Shown one piece after another: positions 8,201 to 15,967 of a DNA stretch of 39,638 nucleotides. Under the pieces are notes generated by a model. That model was given only the letters and a program-made list of their open reading frames with translations. It was not told the origin of the DNA and searched no databases. The DNA comes from Rubripirellula sp. (lineage in GTDB: Bacteria; Planctomycetota; Planctomycetia; Pirellulales; Pirellulaceae). The stretch is from NCBI GenBank assembly GCA_028823035.1, contig JAPKCI010000034.1, positions 1-39,638 on the forward strand. The letters run 5' to 3'. Each line of letters starts with the position of its first letter. The stretch's first letter is position 1. The position numbers and the translations under genes were made by a program.

Positions 8201-10329
8201 GCCATCACTCCCGTTGGATAGGGGATCTTGTCCATGAACAGTGTCGATGAATCGTATTTACCATCTTGATTGGTGTCCTCCAGAAAACGCACTCGGCCTC
8301 CGGGTTCACCCTGGTCATCCATGCCCAACGGATAGTCGGCCATCTCTACGACCCACAGTTTTCCGTCGGGGCCCCAATCAATTGCGACGGGGTCCATGAC
8401 CAGAGGTTCGGCGGCGACCAATTCGATCTCAAAACCATCCTGCAGTTGCATTGACCCAAGCGAGCGGTCGGGTGAGCGCGGTCCTGGTTCGGTGTCACCC
8501 AATAACTGGTTGAACGAGCGACGATCGACACCATCTGGTAAGCGATTGGTGCTTTCGTTCTGGACCCACATGTGATTTTTGGAAAACCAGACGCCGTTGT
8601 TCGTTCCTTCACGTACGATCATTGGGATTGCCGCAGGATTCTCAACAACGCGTGAAAATGATCGCGACTCAGTATCAAACAGGTGGACTCCGGACGCGTT
8701 TCCATTGCTGACGATCACGTCCTCATGACCGTCCCCGTCCAAGTCGACAAACCGCACGCCATTGTCGCGACCGTCGGCATCAACGATCGGTGCTGGGAAT
8801 GAGCTTGCCGCGACCCAATCGCCGTTTCTATCGTTACGTAGGATCGTTTGCGCCTCGTCGTTGGCCACGATGATTTCGGAAAATCCGTCACTATCGATAT
8901 CACGCAATCGAACACCATTGTCAACGCCATCAACCGATGTCGAAACATCAAGCAGTGATTTTGGCAATGGACTTCGCCGTAGATTTCCGTCCGCGAACTC
9001 GTAAATTGCTTGATCCTTTTCATGGTTCGCCAGTAACGAAAGCGTGGACTGTGGTGTGAACTGCCCAATCTGAATTCCATGGTCAAGGCGGTGCTGAGCA
9101 TCGCCGGACGTGAACTGAATCTCGTGCTTGACGTCATTCCACTCTTGATGACCCGATTGCCAGACTCGCAAGGTCCTTGTCTGCTCGTTCCCTATCAAAA
9201 CGTCCAAGAAACCATTGTTGTCAACGTCAACGATCCGAACGCCATTGTCACCACCGTCTGCTGTTGATCGCAGAGGCTGGTCCAAAAGTAGATTGTGATT
9301 GATACGGTCGATGCAATCCTTGAACGTTAGGAACTTGACTCGCTTGCCATACTTGGCATGGGCGTAATCAATCAGTTCGATGACCTGATCATTGCGCAAC
9401 CAACCGTGCGGATGAAATACCAGATTGAACATGCCCTTTTTAATCACCGTTGCATCGAGGGCTGATTTCATATCTGCCACCGTTACAGGGTTGTTGGGTT
9501 GATGCAGATTTTGAGCTTCCCAGTCACTTGGGACCATGCATGGAAACTGCCAGCAAAGTTTTCCGATCACATAGGGGTAAGGGTAGTTTTCAATCGTGTT
9601 GACGAAGGAAGGGAATGGAATGTATTTCTTCATTTTTGAGCTGCCATCCGGATCAAGCACCAGTTGCTTGGGCAGTTCGGGATCGCCGTTGGTAAAAACG
9701 TTGAATACGCTGCTGTCGGCTTGTAGGAAGTTTCCACCAGGTGTCCGTTGATTGAATATCTCACTCCATAATCGCGGGCTTGGTGTATTGCGTGAGTCAC
9801 AGCAGGGCGTCCGGAAAGCCACTGGCTGGTTTCCCTTGATCGATGCCATCAAATCGACGCACCGGTCGTAGGTTGATTTCGCGGTGTCGAATTGGTTTCC
9901 CTGAAGGCAAGGGCAGGGGTGATCCACGGTATGGACTTCGATTGACAATCCTTCCTTGATCCATCGCTGCAATTGTGGGTCTGCGGGATCAACACTGCAG
10001 GTCATGATGCTGACGGGGGCAGTCTGCTGGAGCGTTTTAAGTCGTTCGAGAATGGGCCGTAGGTAAGTTTCATATTTCGCGGTGTCACGCATGTCGTCGA
10101 TCGCCAGCGTAACGACAGCATCCACACCCGATTCGCCCACCCACTGAGGGGTGATCAGCTTCGGGAAATTCGTATGTGGGTAGTAGGGTTCCGAAAACTC
10201 GGCAAGGTAGCCATGCGGATTCTCGGCATGAACCGCAGTTGAACGCGGTTGCAGATGCCCGAACCACGATGCAATGAGGAAACTGAGGGCTAGCAGTGTG
10301 CGACGGTAGAACATGATCTTTTCACTCAT
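5221..10329 (-). CDS. Giant PVC-type heme-binding CxxCH protein with an N-terminal deacetylase-like domain
   Basis: Exported 1702-residue fusion. An N-terminal signal ends near VHA (about 35); a second ATG at 10314 has a better purine-rich leader and may be the true start. Residues about 65-345 look like a NodB-type polysaccharide deacetylase: AIDDM (76-80), HTVDH (133-137), FRTPC (172-176) and FHPHG (305-309). Three FG-GAP-like repeats follow, each with DNGVR and a D-x-D-x-D/N-G calcium-loop pattern (about 361-390, 470-500, 522-552). Residues about 630-1000 form the PVC membrane-bound-dehydrogenase-type propeller (GSMQLQDGFEIELVAAEP, DWGPDGKLWVVEM). Then come helical HEAT-like repeats (about 1015-1400), a cytochrome c domain with CSACH at 1429-1433 and probable distal Met1525, and a CBM-like beta-sandwich (about 1565-1694). 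Likely role: periplasmic glycan binding coupled to oxidation or deacetylation. Whether one protein does both is inference. Confidence 0.88.
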   Translation of the reverse strand: MSEKIMFYRRTLLALSFLIASWFGHLQPRSTAVHAENPHGYLAEFSEPYYPHTNFPKLITPQWVGESGVDAVVTLAIDDMRDTAKYETYLRPILERLKTLQQTAPVSIMTCSVDPADPQLQRWIKEGLSIEVHTVDHPCPCLQGNQFDTAKSTYDRCVDLMASIKGNQPVAFRTPCCDSRNTPSPRLWSEIFNQRTPGGNFLQADSSVFNVFTNGDPELPKQLVLDPDGSSKMKKYIPFPSFVNTIENYPYPYVIGKLCWQFPCMVPSDWEAQNLHQPNNPVTVADMKSALDATVIKKGMFNLVFHPHGWLRNDQVIELIDYAHAKYGKRVKFLTFKDCIDRINHNLLLDQPLRSTADGGDNGVRIVDVDNNGFLDVLIGNEQTRTLRVWQSGHQEWNDVKHEIQFTSGDAQHRLDHGIQIGQFTPQSTLSLLANHEKDQAIYEFADGNLRRSPLPKSLLDVSTSVDGVDNGVRLRDIDSDGFSEIIVANDEAQTILRNDRNGDWVAASSFPAPIVDADGRDNGVRFVDLDGDGHEDVIVSNGNASGVHLFDTESRSFSRVVENPAAIPMIVREGTNNGVWFSKNHMWVQNESTNRLPDGVDRRSFNQLLGDTEPGPRSPDRSLGSMQLQDGFEIELVAAEPLVMDPVAIDWGPDGKLWVVEMADYPLGMDDQGEPGGRVRFLEDTNQDGKYDSSTLFMDKIPYPTGVMAWRDGVIISAAPSVFFAADRDQDGRAEVVQELYRGFVEGNQQHRVNGFERGLDNWIYLANGDSGGEVQSLKTGERVNLGGQDLRIRPDRGMIDLQTGRTQFGRHRDDHGNWFGCSNPLPVRHFVLADHYMRRNPFVTAPPARRDIARVDNTQLFPVSRVLSHWSGYRAPAAGSGHKFTSACSTMVYRDNLLGNDFLGDTFTCAPVHNLIHRRKLVPNGVSFESTRPDDNTDHEFLASTDSWFRPATVTTGPDGALWIVDMYRLVIEHPEWIDDQREKELFLRAGHDRGRIYRVFPSSAAPRPIVKFDTLDSSAVADLLDSSNGRVRDLAQQVLVARGDPAVTDKLEQQALQSPTPMGRLHALCTLAGIGQPKPETLITAFTDSSSTVRRHAIRLSEDHLRTENETARKILAALNKTGPQQDPLVQLQLAYSLGEAAGNLGVEILARMAVQHTDSTYLKAAIVSSLHRDNLPAFYKAIAKHPSTAEAYRPTILQMAARMDASPFLASVVNDLLDQIDKAEPSTLSMRSLNSTLAVIDRKGNALPRKLQDRIAGVINLAMKTASSIETDPSIRVAAIELAGSDGRNAQKLLKLLSITEPVEIQIATAGVVAPLQPQQVLKRFSVFSPTVRSAAVDILLLRESTSLALLAAARDGTMPLNSIGLVHRQKLTNHANKQVQAEARLLFKSGQGTSERRKIAAEYKSKVTGNGKVELGKTLYTKHCSACHRFNGNGNIVGPDLTALKNRSTEALVTAIIDPGAAVEDKYIGYSVLTIDGVVHAGIIAGESSTAIELVFADGKRKTIVRSDIERIQSSGQSLMPEGMEKNITTEEMNHLITFLNQGFGSTLQPTKNALVTVQANADGTIHLPATACQMNGEQFRFESRYGNIGFWNQPNEFVEWTVQVPESGTYDVFMDYACPDAAAGNECKLSAAGKNLKSSVTSTGSWDQYREMKLGAIQLVKGETSVQFGPAGNIQGWLLDLRSVTLRPANQDRKPR

Positions 10330-10352
10330 GGTGTTGACTGCCGGGACAGGGT

Positions 10353-10442
10353 GCTGTGGATACCGAGGCTGTGGATTCCGAGGCTGTGGATTCCGAGGCT
10401 GTGGATACCGAGGCTGTGGATACCGAGGCTGTGGATTCCGAG
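10353..10442. repeat. Six-copy 15-bp tandem repeat
   Basis: Six head-to-tail copies of GCTGTGGATWCCGAG, differing only at the W position (order A, T, T, A, A, T). A partial degenerate copy follows (GCAGGG then TGCTGTG). The array starts 24 nt upstream of the minus-strand start codon at 10329, so it would be transcribed as the 5' leader of the giant heme protein or lie in its core promoter. Copies are adjacent with no spacers, so this is not a CRISPR. Confidence 0.95.
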
Positions 10443-10515
10443 GCAGGGTGCTGTGTCTGTCTTTGTGGTTCGTTGGGGTAGCAGGACCGATTTGCAGTCA
10501 TGGTTGCGGCTAACG

Positions 10516-10558
10516 CAGGTCAGGATCTTCTGCCAACAGGTCAGGGTTTTCTGCCAAG
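10516..10558. repeat. Two-copy imperfect 21-bp tandem repeat
   Basis: Two adjacent copies beginning AGGTCAGG and ending TTCTGCCAA lie in the middle of the divergent intergenic region. They differ at a few positions. Such a short duplication has no recognised function here. Confidence 0.7.
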
Positions 10559-10897
10559 TTGTTCAACGTTGTGGATTTGATCAACGTCAAGATCCAACAT
10601 GGCAAGGGTGGTCTTCGCTTCGCGTTCCGGTTTTTGGCGTCTGCAAATCTGGTGGGGTAGGCTTGTGCTGCTTGGATAAAAACAGATCTCAATATACCCG
10701 CAAGGCACGCTATTCTGGTTGCCATTTATCGTGAGTTGGGAAACTGGTGACGGGGAAACCACTGCGGGCAGAGAATTCCCGCTGTTCCGCGAACCGCTTT
10801 TGGGCAGACAAGGTCGTTGTGGTATACTGTTAAGCGACTGGTTTTCAAATTTGAACCAGTTCCCCGCTCTTCATCTGATGTCAGGCAATCCCAAGTG

Positions 10898-13800
10898 ATG
10901 AGAACCTGTTTTTACCATGTTTCTGCTGTCTTGTGCAGATTGATACTGGTCATTGTGCCAATGTTGATGACCGTTGCATTTGGCCAGGAATTATCCGATT
11001 TCCAGCGACAAATCTCGCAAACCGATCCTGCGGCCTACTGGTCTTTCACAGGGTCCGTTCCAGCCTCTGATGGGGCCAAGGCAGCGGTGGGGCCCAGAAC
11101 GTCAAAGCATCCCGGTTTTTCTGCGCAGAACATGGGTATTGAGCTCAGCGGTGGAACACGGATTGTGATCCCTGACGAGGGCGCTGGTTCACGGTTTGAT
11201 TTTGACAACGGAGATGCATTCTCTGTTGAAGCCATGGTCAATCCGCGCGACCTGCAGCAGTACCCGGCGATCCTTACCAAGGGGCGAACATCGAATGCGG
11301 GGTTTGCAGGGGATAATCAAAACTGGGCGTTTCGACTCACGTCGGTGGGTGGGCGAGCGGGCGTCAATTTCCTTTTTCGCAGTCGATCAGGTGACCACGG
11401 GGCTGGTGATTGGCATCGTTGGACCAGCAAAGAGGGGTTTTCAGTTAATACAGGGTGGCATCACGTTGCCTTGTCCTATCATTTTGGCAAGCCTGATTCC
11501 TTGCGTGCGTTCATCGATGGAAAAGAGGTCGAAGGACGATGGGACATGGGCGGAGCTACGATTGCACCGCCTGTGGTCGATGATGATGAAGTTTGGATTG
11601 GGTCCACCATGGCGGGACACCCGCAGAATTCTTTTGAAGGCAAGTTGGACGAAATCGCGTTGTACCGCCACATCGTTCCCGCGGAGATATTCAAAAAACG
11701 ATTTCAATATGTACCACCACCCCTGGTGTTGCCTCAACCCAAGCCAGGTGTTTTGCAGGTCAATATGCATGGACCGTTGCATGGTGATCAATCGTTTCCT
11801 AACGACCCGGGTGATCCCATCGCTACGTGGCAACAGACTGAGTTAGGATTTGTTCGCCTGCTACACAGGTACGATGACTGGGGCGTACGTTCAGATTGGG
11901 GCACGGGCGTGATGGTCCGAGCCATGACCGAAATTGATCTGGAGCCTGGCGAGTATGAGTTTTTGGTTCGCAGTCGAACGACGACACGCCTGTTTGTTGA
12001 TCGCAAGGAAATTCTGTTCTTGCCAAAACAAAAACGCGGAGGCGGAGCGCACAATAAAGTCCAGCCGATTCCCGATGTTGTCCGGTCGGGGATGCGTCCG
12101 CCGGCCATGGATGACGTCGAGAAAATCGTCCCGTTTACCAGCCTCGGTGGCCGACATGCGATCGTTATGGATGTGATGGTGGGTGGACCAAGGTTACGGC
12201 TCGATTTTGGCGAAGCCTGTTTGGCTATTTCCAGTGGAACAGAAATGTTTCAGCTCGTCACGCCCGGAAAGCAAGTCGGCAGTCGTTTGACTGATGAGGG
12301 TTGGGAGCAGTTTGTCAGCAAGATGACAGTGATGTTGGACGCCATGGATGTCCGGAATCGCAGGGCAGCCGACCAGCAACAACGGTTGTGGGAAAAACGA
12401 CACCAACTTGCTGTCAAGCGATTGACCGGGGATACACAGCACAACAGCATCGATCGATTGGTCCAGAAACGCATCCTTCAGGCACGACAGAATTCTGGGG
12501 ATCCCAATTCGTTTTTTAACCAAAAAGTTCGACCGATCTTTGTCGAACACTGCTACCGCTGTCACGGTGAGAAAGAACGGGGGGGCCTGAATCTGCAGTC
12601 ACAGACAAGTTTGCTTGCTGGCGGCGAATCGGAAAAGCCTGCGATTGTTGCTGGGCATCCAGACAAAAGTTATCTGTTGGAACTGGTTGCATCCAAGTCA
12701 GGCGACAGGATGCCCCCCAAAGGAGACGGGCTGACCGAGGGTCAGATTGCGACGCTTGAACAGTGGGTTTCTCAGGGTGGACGCATGGATCGGGTGCCCA
12801 TTGGGGTCGCCGAACTGTCTCCGGTGATTGACGATTTGACCTTCCTGCGAAGGGCCTGGCTTGATTTGGTGGGCTTATCACCACCGCTAGATACTGTCCG
12901 TCAGTTTCTTGCAGATGATACCAGTGATAAACGAGAGCAGATGGTGAACCGCTTGCTGCAAGACGACCGATGGGCGGACAACTGGGTCGGTTATTGGCAG
13001 GATGTCTTGGCCGAGAATCCCAATTTGCTGAAACCGATGTTGAATAACACCGGACCTTTTCGATATTGGGTTCTCGAATCGTTACGTGACAACAAACCGA
13101 TGGATCGGTTTGCAACCGAATTGATCACGATGCGTGGCAGTGTGTGGGGTGGTGGAGCGGGTGGCTTCAGTGTCGCAACCTTGAATGATGTACCGATGGC
13201 GGCGAAAGCACATATCATCGGGACTGCGTTTCTAGGCTTGGATATGAAATGTGCTCGTTGCCACGACGCGCCCTACCATGAAACGACTCAGGAGACGTTG
13301 TTCCAGATGGCAGCGATGCTGGAACGCAAACCGATAAAGGTGCCCGCGACCAGTAGCGTTCCTAAAACGTTTTTTCAACATGTCCATGCCGGCGGGCGAA
13401 AACCATTGATCAAGGTAACGCTGGAAATCGGGTCCACGGTGCAGCCCTCATGGCCATTTGACGAAGTAGACCAAGCGGTTCTTGATTCTCTGTTGCCCGC
13501 GGGGAGTGACTCACGAGACCGACTTGCCGCTGAAGTCACTTTCTCGAAAAGATTTGCCGAGGTGATCGTCAATCGAGTCTGGCGACGTCTCATGGGTGCT
13601 GGCTTGGTGGAACCGGTTGATGACTGGGAAGGGCACCAACCCTGCGACCCAGTCCTGTTGGCCTACCTGACCGATGATTTTATCCGCAGCGGATATGACC
13701 TGCGTGCTCTGACCAGGCAAATCATGACATCCACCTTGTATCAACGGCAGGCAATCGATTTGCCAGTGAATGTTGTTGCATCGGATCGTTTCTTTGAGGG

Positions 13801-14533
13801 TCCTTACCGTCGGCGAATGACCGCAGAACAGGTCGTTGATAACGCGTGGCACGTTGCTGGCAGAGAGATGGATCTCGGTCACTTGACGATGGATGTCGAG
13901 GGTCGTCTGGCTCCGGACTTATTCATGAATTTTGGCCAGCCCAAGCATGCGTGGGAATTCACGACGATGGCAAATGAACGTGATCGACCGAGTCTGGCGA
14001 TGCCAAAGTTTCAGGCAGTGGTTGATGCACTCGTTACTTTTGGCTGGCGCAATTCGCGGCAGGAGCCGACGTCGCATCGAATCGAAGAGCCCAATCCGCT
14101 GCAGCCAGGTGTATTGGCCAATGGCGTGATGGGATCATGGTTAACTCAATTGACGGATGATTCAAGTCTGACCGAAGTCTGTGTCGAAGCTGATTCCGTA
14201 CAGCAGTTGACAGAGGATTTGTTCTTGCGTTTTCTGACTCGCTTACCAAATGAGAGTGAAAAGCAGCAATTCACGCTCCTGCTCAGCGAAGGTTTTACCG
14301 ACCGCATCGTTCCGCAGCAGGATCTACTGGCGACAGTGAAGCCAGAGCGTATGCCGCATGTCTCATGGTCTAATCACCTGGATGGTGCTGCAAACTCGAT
14401 CAAACAACAGCAGGAGGAAACCGCTCGCCGGGGTGATCCTCCAACGCAATATCTACGAGTCAGCTGGCGAGAGCGTGCAGAGGATGCCATGTGGGCATTA
14501 TTGAATGCTCCAGAAATGATCATCGTGCCGTGA
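10898..14533 (+). CDS. LamG-like/cytochrome c/DUF1549/DUF1553 planctomycete protein (pair 1)
   Basis: Exported 1211-residue protein. The frame is open from a TTG at 10817, but the ATG at 10898 puts a clean signal peptide (ending near AFG-QE) at the N-terminus. Order: LamG/concanavalin-like jelly roll (about 80-265); a beta-rich PA14-like stretch (about 310-460); a planctomycete cytochrome c-type domain with CYRCH at 552-556 and downstream GDRMPPKGDGLT; DUF1549 (about 645-830) containing a second heme-like site CARCH at 785-789; DUF1553 (about 870-1190). The DUF1553 part lacks the usual [10 protein letters not shown]-type lead-in and reads RLAAEVTFSKRFAEVIVNRVW instead, so this is a divergent subgroup. 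The gene is followed 70 nt later by a DUF1501 gene, the usual partner. Role inferred: periplasmic redox protein acting with the DUF1501 partner on an extracellular substrate. Confidence 0.88.
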   Translation: MRTCFYHVSAVLCRLILVIVPMLMTVAFGQELSDFQRQISQTDPAAYWSFTGSVPASDGAKAAVGPRTSKHPGFSAQNMGIELSGGTRIVIPDEGAGSRFDFDNGDAFSVEAMVNPRDLQQYPAILTKGRTSNAGFAGDNQNWAFRLTSVGGRAGVNFLFRSRSGDHGAGDWHRWTSKEGFSVNTGWHHVALSYHFGKPDSLRAFIDGKEVEGRWDMGGATIAPPVVDDDEVWIGSTMAGHPQNSFEGKLDEIALYRHIVPAEIFKKRFQYVPPPLVLPQPKPGVLQVNMHGPLHGDQSFPNDPGDPIATWQQTELGFVRLLHRYDDWGVRSDWGTGVMVRAMTEIDLEPGEYEFLVRSRTTTRLFVDRKEILFLPKQKRGGGAHNKVQPIPDVVRSGMRPPAMDDVEKIVPFTSLGGRHAIVMDVMVGGPRLRLDFGEACLAISSGTEMFQLVTPGKQVGSRLTDEGWEQFVSKMTVMLDAMDVRNRRAADQQQRLWEKRHQLAVKRLTGDTQHNSIDRLVQKRILQARQNSGDPNSFFNQKVRPIFVEHCYRCHGEKERGGLNLQSQTSLLAGGESEKPAIVAGHPDKSYLLELVASKSGDRMPPKGDGLTEGQIATLEQWVSQGGRMDRVPIGVAELSPVIDDLTFLRRAWLDLVGLSPPLDTVRQFLADDTSDKREQMVNRLLQDDRWADNWVGYWQDVLAENPNLLKPMLNNTGPFRYWVLESLRDNKPMDRFATELITMRGSVWGGGAGGFSVATLNDVPMAAKAHIIGTAFLGLDMKCARCHDAPYHETTQETLFQMAAMLERKPIKVPATSSVPKTFFQHVHAGGRKPLIKVTLEIGSTVQPSWPFDEVDQAVLDSLLPAGSDSRDRLAAEVTFSKRFAEVIVNRVWRRLMGAGLVEPVDDWEGHQPCDPVLLAYLTDDFIRSGYDLRALTRQIMTSTLYQRQAIDLPVNVVASDRFFEGPYRRRMTAEQVVDNAWHVAGREMDLGHLTMDVEGRLAPDLFMNFGQPKHAWEFTTMANERDRPSLAMPKFQAVVDALVTFGWRNSRQEPTSHRIEEPNPLQPGVLANGVMGSWLTQLTDDSSLTEVCVEADSVQQLTEDLFLRFLTRLPNESEKQQFTLLLSEGFTDRIVPQQDLLATVKPERMPHVSWSNHLDGAANSIKQQQEETARRGDPPTQYLRVSWRERAEDAMWALLNAPEMIIVP

Positions 14534-14603
14534 CGAACCATCATGACCAGTGTGAAACGGGGCATGAACTAGATTTAAGATGCGAAAATTTGAGATGCGA
14601 AAT

Positions 14604-15878
14604 ATGAAACGAAGAGAATTTATTCAGGCAACAGCAACCGCTTCAGGCGCGATGTTGGCCGCCCCCGGACTGTGTTCACCGAGGCCAGTGACGCTTGGGA
14701 AAGCCGAACATTGTGTCATGCTTTGGTTGGGGGGGGGGATGTCCCAAATTGATACCTTCGATCCGAAGTCTCGCGGTGATGCAGCCGAAAAAAAAGCAGG
14801 CTCATATTATGCATCCATTGAGACAGCTGTCCCGGGCGTGCAAGTCTGTGAACATCTTTCAAAAACAGCTCGCTTGATGGAGCATGTTACGGCAGTCAGA
14901 ACTCTGAACCATGATGTTGTGGACGAACATGCTGCAGCAGCAAACCGGATGCACACAGGTAGACTAACCAGCGGAACTGTGACTTATCCATCACTGGGGT
15001 CGATCGTTGCTCATCAACGTGGGGCTGCGGCTGAGGGAGTACCTGCGTATGTGCTGCTGGGGTACCCGAATATTGCCCGTGGCCCAGGTTTTCTTGGGCC
15101 GCAAGCTGGCTACATTTATTCGACCAATATCAATTCAGGACCCGCTGGGTTGGCGAGACCGAAGTGGCTTTCTGGAAATCGTGTTGCCCGACGAGAAGCT
15201 TTGCTGGACACCGTTCGAAGTGGTGGATCCGATCGCTTTGGTGATGACAGAAAATTTGCTGAATACAATGCTGTGATTGGAGAAAGTTTGCGGTTGGCGG
15301 GACCCGATTTCATGAATGTCTTTGAACTCAGCAACGAGCCGGATTCGCTTCGCAACAACTACGCCAGCGAATTCGGCCAGCGCTGTCTGCTGACTCGGCG
15401 TTTGTTTCAGGCTGGCGTCCGCTTTGTCGAGGTGTCCTATAGTGACAACTTCAAGAACGGTACCGGTTGGGATACTCACAATGGAGGTCAGTTGAATCAA
15501 CACCTTCTGATTCAGGATCTCGACGCAGCCCTTGCGACTTTGATTGCCGATCTGAAAAATCACGGCCTACTGGACAAGACGGTGATCCTTGTCAATTCTG
15601 AATTTGGGCGACCGGGGGGATTCGACTCCGGCGGTGGCAGGGGCCATCATTCCAAGTGTTTTACCAGTGTGATTGCCGGTGGCGGTTTGAATCATACTGG
15701 TGCTTGGGGGCAATCGAACGAACTTGCTGAGCAGGTGGTTGAACAACCTGTCAGCGTGCCGGATTATTTCGCAACTGCTCTGGCGGCTATGCAAATCAAC
15801 CCGACTGAGAGTCTTTATGACGGTGATCGCCCTGTTCCAATCACAGATCTAGGCAAACCGATTGCGGAATTATTTTGA
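14604..15878 (+). CDS. DUF1501 (alkaline-phosphatase/sulfatase-superfamily-like) Tat-exported protein (pair 1)
   Basis: A 424-residue member of DUF1501. The ATG at 14604 gives a standard twin-arginine signal (MKRREFIQATATASGAML); in-frame ATGs at 14580 and 14595 would add residues in front of it. Candidate metal or active-site residues are WDTH (Asp290, His292), EFGR (Glu333-Arg336) and HH (348-349), matching the pattern in the two other DUF1501 proteins of the window. The central GGGMSQIDTFDPK motif is typical. Unlike those two, it lacks the C-terminal TDVHGxVV block and ends ITDLGKPIAELF. It lies 70 nt after the DUF1553 gene on the same strand and is probably co-transcribed. The enzymatic reaction is not established for the family. 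Confidence 0.9.
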   Translation: MKRREFIQATATASGAMLAAPGLCSPRPVTLGKAEHCVMLWLGGGMSQIDTFDPKSRGDAAEKKAGSYYASIETAVPGVQVCEHLSKTARLMEHVTAVRTLNHDVVDEHAAAANRMHTGRLTSGTVTYPSLGSIVAHQRGAAAEGVPAYVLLGYPNIARGPGFLGPQAGYIYSTNINSGPAGLARPKWLSGNRVARREALLDTVRSGGSDRFGDDRKFAEYNAVIGESLRLAGPDFMNVFELSNEPDSLRNNYASEFGQRCLLTRRLFQAGVRFVEVSYSDNFKNGTGWDTHNGGQLNQHLLIQDLDAALATLIADLKNHGLLDKTVILVNSEFGRPGGFDSGGGRGHHSKCFTSVIAGGGLNHTGAWGQSNELAEQVVEQPVSVPDYFATALAAMQINPTESLYDGDRPVPITDLGKPIAELF

Positions 15879-15930
15879 GCAGAAACGCAGTGTTGGTTTC
15901 ATGAAAATTCAGGACCTTTGGATGTGCGTT

Positions 15931-15948
15931 AGTTGGCCTTCGCCAACT
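15931..15948. terminator. Hairpin between convergent genes
   Basis: AGTTGGC-CTTC-GCCAACT is a perfect 7-bp stem with a 4-nt loop, set in the 89-nt gap between the convergent DUF1501 and TAXI genes. That is where a bidirectional terminator would sit. No T-run follows on either strand. The sequence could also be one copy of a dispersed planctomycete palindrome. Confidence 0.55.
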
Positions 15949-15967
15949 GGCATTCACATCGTCCGAT

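Larger units (their letters stand above)
10330..10897. other. Divergent intergenic region with tandem repeats
   Basis: This 568-nt gap separates the giant heme protein (minus) from the first DUF1553 gene (plus), so it should carry promoters for both. It holds the six-copy 15-bp array at 10353-10442, right next to the minus-strand start, and an imperfect two-copy 21-bp repeat at about 10516-10558 (AGGTCAGG followed by TTTTCTGCCAA or TCTTCTGCCAA). No clear -35/-10 pair could be fixed by eye. Open frames crossing the array only translate the repeat. Confidence 0.6.

Noticed and set aside
10353-10442. Possible CRISPR array
   Set aside because: Units are only 15 bp and directly adjacent with no unique spacers; no cas gene is nearby. 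The same holds for the 19-bp arrays.
10313-10734. Plus-strand open frames across the 15-bp array translating to pentapeptide repeats such as LWIPR or GCGYR/GCGFR
   Set aside because: Every frame through a 15-bp repeat without stops yields a pentapeptide repeat. There is no signal peptide, no family resemblance and the frames lie in an evident divergent promoter region.
11196-11846. A 216-codon frame overlapping the LamG part of the pair-1 DUF1553 gene
   Set aside because: It lies out of frame inside a well-supported gene, and its translation has no domain or export signal.
12516-13115. A 199-codon frame antisense to the pair-1 DUF1553 gene
   Set aside because: It is opposite the cytochrome and DUF1549 coding sequence, with low-complexity Pro/Arg/Ser-rich translation and no motif.
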